The position numbers and the translations under genes were made by a program. From Halomarina pelagica (GTDB taxonomy: Archaea > Halobacteriota > Halobacteria > Halobacteriales > Haloarculaceae): DNA of 64,000 bases. The notes below the pieces were generated by a model. That model did no database searches. It saw nothing but the letters and a program-made list of their open reading frames with translations, and was not told where the DNA came from. The stretch spans positions 31,861-95,860 of the forward strand of contig NZ_CP100459.1 in NCBI RefSeq assembly GCF_024228315.1. Reading direction: 5' to 3'. Positions 1 to 9,352 of the stretch are shown piece by piece (position 1 is the first letter of the stretch; each line of letters opens with the position of its first letter).

Positions 1-563
1 TCCTCGGGGAGGACTGGCTTCCGATGGTCCGCACGATGCAGATCCTCGCCATCTACGGGCTGATGCGCTCGATGATGGCGACAATGGGACCCGTCTTCAA
101 GGCCCAGGGCCGCCCCGACATCATCGCGAAGTTCTCGTTCCTCCGCGTCGTGCTGCTCGCGGTGCTCGTGCCCGGATCGATCCTCTACGGCCCGGAACTC
201 GCGATGGCCGTGTTCGGCGTCGAACTCCGCGGTATCGAACTCGTCTCGCTCGCCATCGTCGCCGTGCAGTTCTTCCCGATGATGCCCCTCGACATCTACT
301 ACCTCATCGGCATCATCGACACGTCGTACGGGCGCATCGCCCGGGAGGTCGTCTTCCCCCTCGTGGCGAGCCTCGCCATGTTCGTGGTCGTGGTCGCGGC
401 CGGCGTGGCCGCGGACGCCGTCCTCCCGGCGCTCGGCGTCTTCGCCGTCCAGATCATCGCCGGGGCCGTCTCGTACGCCCTCGCGGTGCTGGTGCTCGAC
501 CGGGGCTTCGGCTGGGGGCTGGAGCGGAACTTCCGGAGCGTCGTCTCCGCCGTCAGCGGGTGA
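1..563 (+). CDS. Polysaccharide flippase, C-terminal part (gene cut by window edge)
   Basis: Open reading frame runs in from the window edge; Met codons at 24 and 36 are internal, since the frame is open upstream and the protein begins in mid transmembrane domain. About 187 residues remain, with four to five hydrophobic helices. The stretch KAQGRPDIIAKFSF resembles the GLDKPNLVAR stretch of the complete flippase at 47226-48659, the mid-domain loop of MATE/Wzx-type oligosaccharide flippases. Such proteins move lipid-linked glycans across the membrane. It heads a glycan gene block on the same strand. Family membership is inferred from pattern and paralogy; the N-terminal half is not visible. 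Confidence 0.72.
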   Translation, partial: LGEDWLPMVRTMQILAIYGLMRSMMATMGPVFKAQGRPDIIAKFSFLRVVLLAVLVPGSILYGPELAMAVFGVELRGIELVSLAIVAVQFFPMMPLDIYYLIGIIDTSYGRIAREVVFPLVASLAMFVVVVAAGVAADAVLPALGVFAVQIIAGAVSYALAVLVLDRGFGWGLERNFRSVVSAVSG

Positions 564-614
564 CCCGCGGCTTCGGCTCCGCTCGCGCCGTCGAACCCGT
601 CCGGCCCGTCGATC

Positions 615-860
615 TCACTCCTCGCCGACGACCGCGGCGGCGTCGGTCCGCTCGACCGTCCAGGTCGTCGCGAGGTACGACGACGTCAGACCGAGCGCAC
701 CCGCCAGGACCGCGCTCGAGGCGTCGCTCGGCGAAAGTGCCAGCAGGGGTGCCACGACCACGCAGAGCAGGAGCAGCACCGTCACCAGCCCCCACCTCCC
801 GTCCGCCGACTCGTCCGTTCGCGCCCCGGACCTTCGCGGTATCACGACGGGTGTGAGCAC
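615..860 (-). CDS. Small two-helix membrane protein, unknown function
   Basis: A GTG start at 860 gives 81 residues: a basic/polar N-terminus (about 25 residues), then two hydrophobic segments (roughly 29-48 and 52-70) and a short acidic tail ending VVGEE. The frame stays open upstream, but that extension is Arg/Pro-rich and looks non-coding. It lies convergent to the flippase and divergent from the sugar isomerase. No family recognised; small membrane proteins of this kind are common in haloarchaea. Confidence 0.5.
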   Translation of the reverse strand: MLTPVVIPRRSGARTDESADGRWGLVTVLLLLCVVVAPLLALSPSDASSAVLAGALGLTSSYLATTWTVERTDAAAVVGEE

Positions 861-1137
861 GTATCTCGGTAAGTACTTGCTGGTCTCTCCCGCTCCGAGG
901 TAGTCGCTGACTGCGGTCCGCGGCCCGGGCGCTTCGAGTCGTCCCCCCTCTCGCGGTACGACCGCCGTCGGGCGACGATATGTAACAGTTAATCTACATT
1001 CGTGCCGACGGCCCGACGCGAGATCCCCGACTCCCGGCCGTAGGTGCGTTATTACAATACCGTCGAACGTGGTGACCTGTGGACATGGAACCGTCGTTCG
1101 CCGTCCGTTGCGTACACCGGGCACGAGGGTGGTCGCC

Positions 1138-2055
1138 GTGACGCGTCCCGCGATCCAGCTGTACACCGTGCGGGACATCGACGAATCGCTGCCGGAACTG
1201 ATCCGCCGGGTCGCGGCGGTCGGCTTCGAGGGCGTCGAGTTCGCCACGCGCGTCGCCGAGGCCGACCCCGAAGCGGTTCGGGACGCGCTCGCCGAGACGG
1301 GCGTCGAACCCGTGGGCGCGCACGTCGACCTCCGCGCGATCGAGGCCGACTTCGACGGGGTCGCGGAGCGGTACCGGACGCTCGGCGTCTCCCGCCTCGC
1401 GATCCCGCACCTGCCCCCGACGCACTACCGGACGCCGGGACGCGTCGACGAGCTGGCCGCCCGGCTGAACGCCGTCGGGTCGGCGCTCGCGAACCGGGGG
1501 CTCTCGCTCGTCTACCACAACCAGGTCCACGACTTCCTGCCGGTCGAGCGGCCGTCTTTCCTCGACCGACTCTTCACCGCCGTCCACCCCCACTCGCCCG
1601 GCGCGAGCAAGGTCCAGACCGGCCTCGGACTGCTCGGCGACCGTGCGCTGCGCGCGACGGCCTCCCCGCCCACCCCGGCCGCGTCCGTCGAATCGACCGC
1701 CTACGGCAGGCTCGTCCGGCGGACCAGCCCGGAGGCCGTCTCCTTCGAGGTCGACGTCGGCGGCGTCACCGCCGCGGGGTACGATCCGGCCGACGTCATC
1801 GACTTCGTCGGCGATCGCGCCTCGCTCGTCCACATGAAGGACGTCGTCGTCGACGACGACCCCGGGCCGCTGGCGTCCGCCCGCTCGACGAACCCCGGCC
1901 GGGGACTCGTCGACTTCCCCGGCGCGGCGCGGGCCGCGGAGCGCAACGGGATCGACTGGCTCGTCTTCGAACACGACCACCCCGAGGACCCGGTCGCCAC
2001 GCTCCGGGCCGGGATCGACTCGCTGACTGAGGCGACGGACACCGTTCACCTCTGA
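1138..2055 (+). CDS. Sugar phosphate isomerase/epimerase (xylose isomerase-like TIM barrel)
   Basis: 305 residues from a GTG start preceded by a GGGTGG purine stretch; the in-frame ATG at 1069 would add an unlikely 23-residue leader. It shows the AP-endonuclease-2/IolE-like TIM-barrel pattern: GFEGVEFA (29-36), YHNQVHDF (126-133), FEVDVGGV, LVHMKDV, then a GRGLVDFPG segment and a final EHDHPEDP, which together supply the Glu/His/Asp metal ligands expected of the family. Likely isomerises or epimerises a sugar or inositol derivative in the cytoplasm. It sits between a flippase and glycosyltransferases, so a role in sugar precursor metabolism is inferred; the substrate is unknown. Confidence 0.8.
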   Translation: MTRPAIQLYTVRDIDESLPELIRRVAAVGFEGVEFATRVAEADPEAVRDALAETGVEPVGAHVDLRAIEADFDGVAERYRTLGVSRLAIPHLPPTHYRTPGRVDELAARLNAVGSALANRGLSLVYHNQVHDFLPVERPSFLDRLFTAVHPHSPGASKVQTGLGLLGDRALRATASPPTPAASVESTAYGRLVRRTSPEAVSFEVDVGGVTAAGYDPADVIDFVGDRASLVHMKDVVVDDDPGPLASARSTNPGRGLVDFPGAARAAERNGIDWLVFEHDHPEDPVATLRAGIDSLTEATDTVHL

Positions 2056-2184
2056 CGTGACGGTTCGTCGCGGCGGCGTACGAATACACGCTGCCGACAC
2101 TGTCTTTATTTCAGTTCTATACGCCAAGAGAGTGACCCCGCGTCGGCCAGTATGATTATCTGCGGGTCCTGATTAGCTCCACCA

Positions 2185-3705
2185 ATGTCAGAGCGGGTCG
2201 TTCGCGCGAGCAGGACGCAGGTGGCGCTCGCGCTCGTCGTCCTCGTCGGCGCGGCTGTGCGGTTGTACGGTCTCGGGATCGAGAGCCTCTGGACGGACGA
2301 ACTCATCACGCTCGAGTACATCAGGCGCTACGGCGCGCTCGAACTGTTCGTGGTCATCCCGCTCAACCAGCCGCACCTGCCGCTCTACTACGTCCTGCTC
2401 GACCTGTGGGCGTCGGTCTTCGGGCTGTCCGCGGTCGCCCTGCGCTCGTTCTCCGCGCTGTTCGGCATCGCGACGATCCCCCTGTTCTACCTCGTCGGTC
2501 GCGAGCTGTTCGACGACGTGGCGGGCCTCGTCGCCGCGCTCGTCTACGCGCTGGCACAGGTGCAGGTCTACCACGCCCAGGAGGTCCGGATGTACACGCT
2601 GCTGGCGTTCCTCGCGCTCTCCTCGCTCTACCTCTTCGTCCGCTACCTCCGGACCGAGTCGCGGGCCACGGCGGCCGCCTACGCGCTCGTTACGATCCTG
2701 CTCGTCTACACCCATCCCTTCGCCCTGTTCGTCGTCGCCGGCGAGAGCGCGTTCCTCGGCTTCGAGTTCCTGCGGGGGCGAATCGGCGACCTCCGCCGGG
2801 CGGTCGGCACGCAGGCCGCGCTCGGGCTCGCGGTACTCCCGCTCGTCGCCGGGTTCGTCCTGCGCTTCGGCGGCGGGGTGACCCTCGACTACATCCCGCT
2901 TCCGACGCCCCTGCTCGTCTTCACGGTCCTGACGGGCTACTTCGCGCGGACGGGGATCCTCCCGGCGCTGGCGTACGTCTCGGCGCTGATCGGCGGGCTG
3001 CTCGTCCTCGCGGTCACCGACGGGTGCTTCTCGGCCGCGATCGACGTCCGTCGCCCGGCGCGGACCGTCCGGGACCTCGGCGAGCGTATCGAGTTCACCG
3101 ACGCGTGGGGCGTCCACCTCCTGCTGTTCTGGATCGCCGGGACGTTCCTCCTCCCGCTCGTCGTCTCGTACGTGGTCACGCCCGTCTTCTGGCCGCGCTA
3201 CACCCTCGCCGCCTCCTTCGCGCTCTATCTCCTCGTGGGCCACGGCCTCTCGCGGGCGAAGCGCTCGCACGTCCGGATCGCGCTCGTCGCGCTCCTCGTC
3301 GTCGCGCTCCTCCCGCCGACCGTCTTCGACCTCACCACCGACACGCGCGAGCAGTGGGACGAGGCGGTCGCCGACATCGAGCAACGCGCCGATCAGGGCG
3401 CGCTGGTCGTCGTCGCCGATCAGGTCACCGAGCGCGCAGTCGAGTACTACGGGACCCGCGGGGACCTCGTCGTCACGCCCGTCAACGCGGACAACGCGCC
3501 CAACGGGACCGAGCGAACCAGCAACGCGGAGATCAGACGGAAGATGGCCGGTCACGAGGAGGTGTGGCTGGTTCTCTCTCACACGGGCGACGAGGACGAC
3601 GCGCGCCTCAAGGCGATCGCGAGCGACGGTCGCCAGCGGACGTGGCACGAGGAGTACGTCGGCATCGAGGTGTACCGCTACGAGGCGTCCCCCGACGGAG
3701 GGTGA
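2185..3705 (+). CDS. GT39/ArnT-like integral membrane glycosyltransferase
   Basis: 506 residues. A first helix (about 13-30) is followed by SLWTDE (34-39), the acidic first-loop motif of GT-C fold enzymes such as PMT and ArnT, which use polyprenyl-phosphate sugars outside the membrane. The next conserved stretch LPLYYVLLDLW and about ten more hydrophobic helices fit. After the last helix (ending near VALLPPTVFDLT) there is a roughly 120-residue soluble domain. ATG at 2185 with an AT-rich promoter (TTTATTT near 2104). Likely adds a sugar from a dolichol carrier to surface glycans or proteins. Acceptor unknown. Confidence 0.82.
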   Translation: MSERVVRASRTQVALALVVLVGAAVRLYGLGIESLWTDELITLEYIRRYGALELFVVIPLNQPHLPLYYVLLDLWASVFGLSAVALRSFSALFGIATIPLFYLVGRELFDDVAGLVAALVYALAQVQVYHAQEVRMYTLLAFLALSSLYLFVRYLRTESRATAAAYALVTILLVYTHPFALFVVAGESAFLGFEFLRGRIGDLRRAVGTQAALGLAVLPLVAGFVLRFGGGVTLDYIPLPTPLLVFTVLTGYFARTGILPALAYVSALIGGLLVLAVTDGCFSAAIDVRRPARTVRDLGERIEFTDAWGVHLLLFWIAGTFLLPLVVSYVVTPVFWPRYTLAASFALYLLVGHGLSRAKRSHVRIALVALLVVALLPPTVFDLTTDTREQWDEAVADIEQRADQGALVVVADQVTERAVEYYGTRGDLVVTPVNADNAPNGTERTSNAEIRRKMAGHEEVWLVLSHTGDEDDARLKAIASDGRQRTWHEEYVGIEVYRYEASPDGG

Positions 3706-3960
3706 ACGTGGGGGAACGTGACGCCGCGCGTATTTATTACGCACCACTTATCGTCGGCACAATCAGGTGCAACGGTCCGCGACCGCCGGGAGAATCAGAT
3801 ACAACTAAAAGTACGATCGATGTATTGCCGTCGAGTGCGAGCGGGTACGTTCTCCCGCTCGGCCCGACGGGCCGCGGCCGATCGCACCGGACACGGCGGT
3901 CGGTCGCCGGTCGCTCGGGACGACCGGTCGCTCGCGACCGGCGTCAGAGGTTCGCACATC

Positions 3961-4914
3961 ATGACGGAGCAATCTACTACCGCAGCGGGGACGACGGCCG
4001 TGGCCGCTAGGGCGACCGTGCCGTTCGTGTCCGTCATCGTTCCGGTCTACAACGACCCCGAGGGGCTTCGCGCGACCCTCGATACGCTCATCGATCAGAC
4101 GTATCCCGAGGACCACTACGAGATCCTGGTCGTCGACAACCGGTCCAACGACGGCACGCGGGCGGTCGCACAGGAGTACGCGGAGCGGTTCGACCACCTG
4201 ACGGCGCTCGACGAACGTCGCCGGCAGAGTTCGTACGCGGCGCGTACGCGTGCGCTTCACTGCGCGTCGGGCGACGTCGTGGCGTTCATCGACGCGGACA
4301 TGACCGTCGACCCCGACTGGCTCGAGCGCGTCGTCGAGACGATGGAGGAGGACGAGATCGACTACCTCGCGTGCAACGTCAGACTGTACTCCGTCGGCGA
4401 GGAGTCGCTCGCGGCGAAGTTCAACCGGCTGAGTGGCTTCCCCATCGAGGACTACGTCTCCGAGTTTCACTACGCGCCGACGTGTTGTCTCGTCGTTCGC
4501 CGCGAGGTCGTCGATGACGTGGGGCCGTTCGACGTGCGGTTCACGTCGAGCGGCGATCGCGAGTTCGGCCACCGCGTCTATCAGGCGGGGTGGACCCTCG
4601 GGTACGCCCCCGACATCGACATGTACCACCCGACGCGGACGACGCTGAAGGCGCTCGTGAAGAAGTCGATCCGCATCGGCCGCGGCAAGAACCAGCTCCG
4701 GCGCATCTACCCCGAGCGCTACGGGAGTTCGGCGCAGCTCATCTTCAACCCCGCCATCTACCTCCCGGCGACCCCGGGGCAGGTGCGGAACGCGCTCCGC
4801 GGCTGGGACGACCTCTCGCTCTCGGAGAAACTCCTGTTTTACGCCCTCACCTACCTGCTCAAACTGACCAACGCGTACGGTGCGATCCGCGACGCGGTGG
4901 AGTCCCGACGATGA
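3961..4914 (+). CDS. Family 2 glycosyltransferase
   Basis: 317 residues. GT-A fold signatures: VSVIVPVYND (23-32), ILVVDNRSNDGT, the metal-binding DAD (111-113) within AFIDADMTVD, and SSGDREFGHRVYQAGW, the acceptor/base region. The C-terminal AYGAIRDAVE segment may be membrane associated. ATG at 3961 chosen because the longer frame lacks coding character upstream. Transfers a nucleotide-activated sugar to a growing glycan at the cytoplasmic membrane face. Sits in the glycan block, 255 bp after the GT39-like gene. Exact sugar unknown. Confidence 0.9.
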   Translation: MTEQSTTAAGTTAVAARATVPFVSVIVPVYNDPEGLRATLDTLIDQTYPEDHYEILVVDNRSNDGTRAVAQEYAERFDHLTALDERRRQSSYAARTRALHCASGDVVAFIDADMTVDPDWLERVVETMEEDEIDYLACNVRLYSVGEESLAAKFNRLSGFPIEDYVSEFHYAPTCCLVVRREVVDDVGPFDVRFTSSGDREFGHRVYQAGWTLGYAPDIDMYHPTRTTLKALVKKSIRIGRGKNQLRRIYPERYGSSAQLIFNPAIYLPATPGQVRNALRGWDDLSLSEKLLFYALTYLLKLTNAYGAIRDAVESRR

Positions 4915-4940
4915 CATCCTCCCCGGCGTGAACGCCGGGA
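4912..4940. repeat. IS200/IS605-type end remnant with hairpin
   Basis: Directly at the GT2 stop codon lies GACATCCTCCCCGGCGTG followed by its complement; CCCGGCGT (4922-4929) and ACGCCGGG (4932-4939) form an 8-bp stem. This matches the subterminal hairpins at ends of haloarchaeal IS200/IS605/IS1341-type elements. A degenerate copy is at 31311-31338. No tnpA or tnpB is left nearby. Confidence 0.5.
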
Positions 4941-5061
4941 CTCTCTCCTCGAATCAGGTAGCCGGTGTATAACAAGATGGCGCAGTGTGGTGGTGTTTCG
5001 GTAATGACGATCACGACGCCGCCGAGTAGCATCGGTAGACGGTCGGCCGGGGGGGACGCCG

Positions 5062-6120
5062 ATGCCGCGTGAACTGGCCGTCGGTCTCCTCGGCGTCGGC
5101 CACATTGGGACGGTGCACCTCCAGACCGCGAGCACGCTCGAGGGGGTCGACGTCGTCGCGGCCGCCGACGCGATCGAGGGGAACCGCGCCCGCGCCGAGC
5201 GCCTCGGCGTCCGCCGCACCTACGACGACTACGCCGACCTCCTCGCGTCCGAATCGCTCGACGCGGTCGTGGTCGCGCTCCCGCCGTTCCTCCACGCCGA
5301 CGCCACGGTCGCCGCCGCCGAGGCGGGCTGTGACGTCTTCGTCGAGAAGCCATTCGCCCGAACCCCGGAGGAGGGTCGCCGGATGCTCGACGCGGCCGAG
5401 GCGGCGGGCGTCTCGATCGGCGTCGACCACACGATCCGCTACCAGCCGGAGATGCGACGCCTGAAGGAACTGTTCGACGAGGGGCGACTCGGCCACGTCC
5501 CCGTCGCGTCGATCTCGCGGATCAACAACGGCCCGTTCGACGCGCCGCCCGCCCGATCGACGGTGCCGACCTGGCAGCTCGACCCCGGGGCGACCGGCGG
5601 CGGGGCGCTGATGGACCTCGGCATCCACCTGCTCGACGTGCTCGAGTGGTTCTTCGGCGACCTCACCGTCGAGCACGCAGTCACCGACCGACAGCTGAAC
5701 CTCCCCTACGAGGACGCCGCCACGGTCGTCGTCAGGGGCGAGCGCGGAACGACGGCGACGCTCTCCTGTGGGTTCTTCCAGTGGGAGACGCCGCCGGACG
5801 TGACGAGCTACCTCCGCCTCGACGGCATCGCGGACTCCGTGGTCAGCACCGACTACGTCCCCGAGCGGTTCACCTCCTACGCGGCCCGGTCCGCGCTCGA
5901 GAACCTCGGCCGCCGCCTGCGCGGCGACGAACCGGAGTACTTCAAGCCGACGTACTACTACCAGGCCCACTACTGGGCGCTGCGTGACTTCCTCGCCGCC
6001 GCGCGCGACGGCGAGGAGCCGCCCGTCGGCGGCGAGACGGGCCTGCGGATGGTCGAACACGTCAGAGAGGCCTACCGCATCGCGGACGCCGACGCGGCGC
6101 TCGTGGAGGTGACCGAGTGA
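5062..6120 (+). CDS. Gfo/Idh/MocA family NAD(P)-dependent sugar oxidoreductase
   Basis: 352 residues, the usual family length. Rossmann motif GVGHIG at 11-16, the EKPFA active-site stretch (95-99), then the C-terminal substrate domain with LMDLGIHLLDVLEWF, carrying the conserved His of the family. Oxidises or reduces sugar or sugar-nucleotide hydroxyls. Its stop overlaps the start of the next gene by 4 bp (GTGA), so it is cotranscribed with the DUF362 protein and the epimerase, a three-gene sugar-modification operon. Substrate unknown. Confidence 0.9.
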   Translation: MPRELAVGLLGVGHIGTVHLQTASTLEGVDVVAAADAIEGNRARAERLGVRRTYDDYADLLASESLDAVVVALPPFLHADATVAAAEAGCDVFVEKPFARTPEEGRRMLDAAEAAGVSIGVDHTIRYQPEMRRLKELFDEGRLGHVPVASISRINNGPFDAPPARSTVPTWQLDPGATGGGALMDLGIHLLDVLEWFFGDLTVEHAVTDRQLNLPYEDAATVVVRGERGTTATLSCGFFQWETPPDVTSYLRLDGIADSVVSTDYVPERFTSYAARSALENLGRRLRGDEPEYFKPTYYYQAHYWALRDFLAAARDGEEPPVGGETGLRMVEHVREAYRIADADAALVEVTE

Positions 6121-6995
6121 GCGCTCGCGTCGCGGGCCGGGCGCTCGACGGGACGCCGGCGTCGCTCGCGGACGCCGTGATGGACCTCCTCGACGGCGCG
6201 GCGTCGGACGACCGCGTCCTCGTCCTGCCCGATATGCACTACCCCTACCACCCGAGCACGGGACTCGTCACTAACCCTGACGTGATCGAGGTCCTGATCG
6301 AGTTCCTGCAGGGACGCGGGACGGAGGCGCTCCTCTGTCTCCCCGACTCGCCCTGGATCGAGGGCGACCGCTGCGCCCGGTTCCTCGGCTACGACGAGGT
6401 GGTAGACCGCCTCGACGTGGACGTGGTCGACCTCGGCGCGGCCGGATCGGTCGACCGGACCGTCACGATCGGCGAGCGCCGCCGGCGGGTGACGGTGCCG
6501 GAGCCGCTCGACTCGGAGACGCTCGTGACCGTCCCGACGCTGCGGACGGACCCCGACTTCGGGTTCGTCGCGGGGATGGCGGCGACCGCCTTCGGCGCGC
6601 TCGGCCGCGAAGCCGCCGACGCGACGGCGGCCGACGTCGTCGCCGCGGCCGCGGTGTGCGACCCCGAGGCCGTCCTGCTCGACGGCACGTACACGTACAC
6701 CGGCGCGCCCCACCGATCGGGGTTCCTGCTCGCGAGTTCGGACGCGCCGACGCTCGACGCGGCCGCCGCTCGGCTCGTGAACGAGGACCCCGAGGACGTG
6801 CCCTACCTCGCGCCCCACGGCGTCCGGACGCCCCCCGTCAGCGACCTCGATCTCGACGAGATCGCGGACCGCCTCCCGAACGAGCGCGGCGAGACCGGAG
6901 AGACCTCCCCGGTCATGCAGACGGGTTATCGGCTGTACACCCGCGTCACCGGCGACCTGCTACCGCCGCAGTTCATGGGTGATTCCGATGCCTGA
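6117..6995 (+). CDS. DUF362 domain-containing protein
   Basis: 292 residues from a GTG that overlaps the preceding stop codon (GTGA), which fixes the start. Motifs such as RVLVLPDMHYPYHPSTGLVT, an ETLVTVPTLRTDPDFGF segment and the late DPEAVLLDGTYTYTGAPHRSG match the DUF362 layout. Lacks the ferredoxin-like Cys clusters seen in some members. Conserved in glycan operons next to Gfo/Idh enzymes, but biochemical role unknown. Downstream gene overlaps by 8 bp. Confidence 0.7.
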   Translation: MSARVAGRALDGTPASLADAVMDLLDGAASDDRVLVLPDMHYPYHPSTGLVTNPDVIEVLIEFLQGRGTEALLCLPDSPWIEGDRCARFLGYDEVVDRLDVDVVDLGAAGSVDRTVTIGERRRRVTVPEPLDSETLVTVPTLRTDPDFGFVAGMAATAFGALGREAADATAADVVAAAAVCDPEAVLLDGTYTYTGAPHRSGFLLASSDAPTLDAAAARLVNEDPEDVPYLAPHGVRTPPVSDLDLDEIADRLPNERGETGETSPVMQTGYRLYTRVTGDLLPPQFMGDSDA

Positions 6996-7953
6996 TCGGG
7001 CGCTCGTCACCGGCGCGACGGGCTTCCTCGGCTCGCACCTCTGTGCGGCGCTCGCCGAGGGAGACTGGGAGGTCACCGGGACGCGCCGGCCGACCTCGGA
7101 CGTCTCCGCGCTCGACGACGTCGACGTGTCGTGGGCCACGATGGACGTGCTCGACCCCGACGCCGTCAGCGCGGCCGTCGAGGGCCACGACTACGTCTTC
7201 CACCTCGCCGGCATCGGCCTGCAGGCCGGCGACGCGGAGACGGTCGAGCGGGTGAACCGCGACGGGACCGACCACGTGCTCGACGCCGCGCGGGAACACG
7301 GCGTCGAGCGCGTCCTGTTCACCAGCACCGCGGGCACCCGTCGCGCCCGGGGGACCGCGACCGAGGACGACGTCGCCGAACCCGTCGGCGCGTACCAGCG
7401 CGGGAAGGCGGCCGCCGAGGCGCTGTGCGACGAGTACGGCGAGGCGGGCCTCGACGTGGTCACCGTCCACCCGACCTCGATCTTCGGTCCGCGCGACGAG
7501 AACTTCACGGGACGGATGTTCGCGCTCGTGGACAACCCGCTCGCCGTCGTCCACCCGCCCGGCGGCGCGAGTTTCGTCGGCGTCGACGACGTGGTCGACG
7601 GGATCGTCGCCGCCACGGAGCGGGGAGCGGCGGGCGAACACTACGTCCTTGGCGGCGAGAACCTCACCTACTCGGAGGCGCTCACCGTCATCGCCACGCT
7701 CGTCGGCGGGCAGAAACCGGCGGTCGAACTCCCGCCAGTGCTCATCCACGCCGCCGGACCGATCGTCGGTCGGGTGAACGAACGTCTCGGAACGCGGATG
7801 TTCCCCTTCGACGGGGAGATGGCGCGGCTCTCGACGAAGCGACTCTTCTACAGCAGTCGGAAGGCGCGGGAGGAACTCGGCTACACGTACCGGCCGCTCA
7901 GGGATCTGGTTCCCGACGCGTGGGCGTGGTATCGGAACGCCGAGGGACGATAA
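6988..7953 (+). CDS. NAD-dependent epimerase/dehydratase (extended SDR)
   Basis: 321 residues from ATG 6988 (GTG 6979 would add MIP). Cofactor motif GATGFLG (9-15), YxxxK catalytic pair Y136/K140 in AYQRGK, and the Ser/Thr of FTSTAG. C-terminal SRKAREELGYTYRPLRD is typical of extended SDRs acting on nucleotide sugars. Overlaps the DUF362 gene, closing the operon. Probably a nucleotide-sugar epimerase, dehydratase or reductase for surface glycans; the exact reaction cannot be assigned. Confidence 0.88.
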   Translation: MPDRALVTGATGFLGSHLCAALAEGDWEVTGTRRPTSDVSALDDVDVSWATMDVLDPDAVSAAVEGHDYVFHLAGIGLQAGDAETVERVNRDGTDHVLDAAREHGVERVLFTSTAGTRRARGTATEDDVAEPVGAYQRGKAAAEALCDEYGEAGLDVVTVHPTSIFGPRDENFTGRMFALVDNPLAVVHPPGGASFVGVDDVVDGIVAATERGAAGEHYVLGGENLTYSEALTVIATLVGGQKPAVELPPVLIHAAGPIVGRVNERLGTRMFPFDGEMARLSTKRLFYSSRKAREELGYTYRPLRDLVPDAWAWYRNAEGR

Positions 7954-8186
7954 CCGGCTGGCACACGATTCGCCGGCTCGTGTCGGGCGTCGAGTAGCTT
8001 CCCTGGCCCGCAGCACGATTGTTGGCACACGAACTGGCACGCGAACCGGGGAAGCCACCTGAAAATCCAGCACCAGCTATAATAAACCTTCGGCAACTCC
8101 GAGACGGCGACAGACGCGGCCTCGGCCGGTCCTCCCGGCGCTGTTCGAACTCACATCGCTGAAAATCTTCCTATTCTGACCTATTT

Positions 8187-8504
8187 CTAGGCGGGGTCGT
8201 CGTTCTCGTCGTGACTGTCGACTTCGTCCGTCCGATCGTCCGTCGCCCCCTCTTCGTCCTCGTGGTCCCTCCCGTTCCCCTCGTCCGCGAACGCCTCGGG
8301 ACCGGGGAGCGCCTCAACGCCCTCGTGGATCCCGAGGTACCGCGCGTCGGCGACGGCGCGCTCGAACGCCTCCGGGCTGTCGTACTCGCGGAGGGTGAGC
8401 ACGCGCCCCTCCGCGACGGCGTAGACGACCTCCACGCAGTCCGGGTGCTGGTAGTGGTCGGCTGTACGCGGCTCGTCGGACGGGGGTGCGTCGTCGAAAT
8501 TCAT
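8187..8504 (-). CDS. Acidic conserved haloarchaeal protein, unknown
   Basis: 105 residues. An ordered N-terminal part (about 1-72) with HYQHPDCVEVVYAVAEGRVL and EYDSPEAFERAVADARYLG, followed by a 35-residue Asp/Glu-rich tail. Composition and strand bias fit a real haloarchaeal cytoplasmic protein. It lies 37 bp downstream of a winged-helix regulator on the same strand and may be cotranscribed. No domain recognised. Confidence 0.62.
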   Translation of the reverse strand: MNFDDAPPSDEPRTADHYQHPDCVEVVYAVAEGRVLTLREYDSPEAFERAVADARYLGIHEGVEALPGPEAFADEGNGRDHEDEEGATDDRTDEVDSHDENDDPA

Positions 8505-8541
8505 CGTCGGCGGGACTTCCGTTCGCTAGTCGGCGACGATA

Positions 8542-9096
8542 CTACTGTCCATCGGCCGGGCCGTCCCGGTTTGGGTCGTCCTCGTTCGGATCGCCCTCGC
8601 GTAGGTCGCCCTCGCTCCGAGCGCCTTCGGCGTTCGCCTCTGCGCGCTTGTTCAACTCCGCCCAGACGGTGAGGAACTCGCTGAAGAGGTGTTCGGGGAG
8701 CTTCAGCTGGATGTCGACGACTCGCGTCCCGTCGTCCGCACGCTCGTCCGGGTCGAACACCGTGAAGGTGGGCAGCGGCTCCTCCCCTCCGTCGAGACCG
8801 TCCGTCCGGACGGTGATCCCCTCCTCGCCGAGCAGGATCTCGAGGTGGTGCACCGCCGTCCGGTACTCCTTGCCGCCCGAGACGGAACTCGACCCGATCC
8901 GCGTCCGCTCTTCCAGCAGTCCGGCATCGATGAGACGGTTCAACCGCCGGTAGATCGTCGCCTCGGAGACCTCACACATCGTGGCGAGTTCGCCGACGCT
9001 CCGCGTCTCGCTCGCGCAGGCCGCGAGGACCGACCGCGACACGCCGTCGCCGAGGTGATCGAGCAGTTCCGCCAACTGCGGATCCGGATCGGACAC
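8542..9096 (-). CDS. ArsR-like winged-helix transcriptional regulator
   Basis: 184 residues. Winged helix at about 5-65: LDHLGDGVSRSVLAAC, then the helix-turn-helix CEVSEATIYRRLNRLIDAGLLEERTRI. A middle ligand or dimerisation region follows (KEYRTAVHHLEIL), and the C-terminus is a low-complexity acidic tail of repeated EGD/EDD units. A cytoplasmic DNA-binding protein; target unknown. Same-strand neighbour of the acidic protein at 8187-8504. Confidence 0.82.
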   Translation of the reverse strand: MSDPDPQLAELLDHLGDGVSRSVLAACASETRSVGELATMCEVSEATIYRRLNRLIDAGLLEERTRIGSSSVSGGKEYRTAVHHLEILLGEEGITVRTDGLDGGEEPLPTFTVFDPDERADDGTRVVDIQLKLPEHLFSEFLTVWAELNKRAEANAEGARSEGDLREGDPNEDDPNRDGPADGQ

Positions 9097-9352
9097 GTCA
9101 GCGCACCCCCTGACGGCCCCGCTTTCCCCGCGGAGACCCGTCGCCCGTCTCGTCGTTTCTCCACGATGAACGCCTGCTCATGCCCGTGTCAGCTATCATT
9201 TCCCCGATCTATTAGTGTAGCGCCTCGTCCAACTCACACGATCGATCACGGAGGAACGCCTTAAGCGCAGTGGACCGCCGGGCCACGATTCATCGCCGCG
9301 TCCGGGTCGAGATCGGCGGCCCCGACCGCGGCCGACCGTGGGAGGAACCGAG

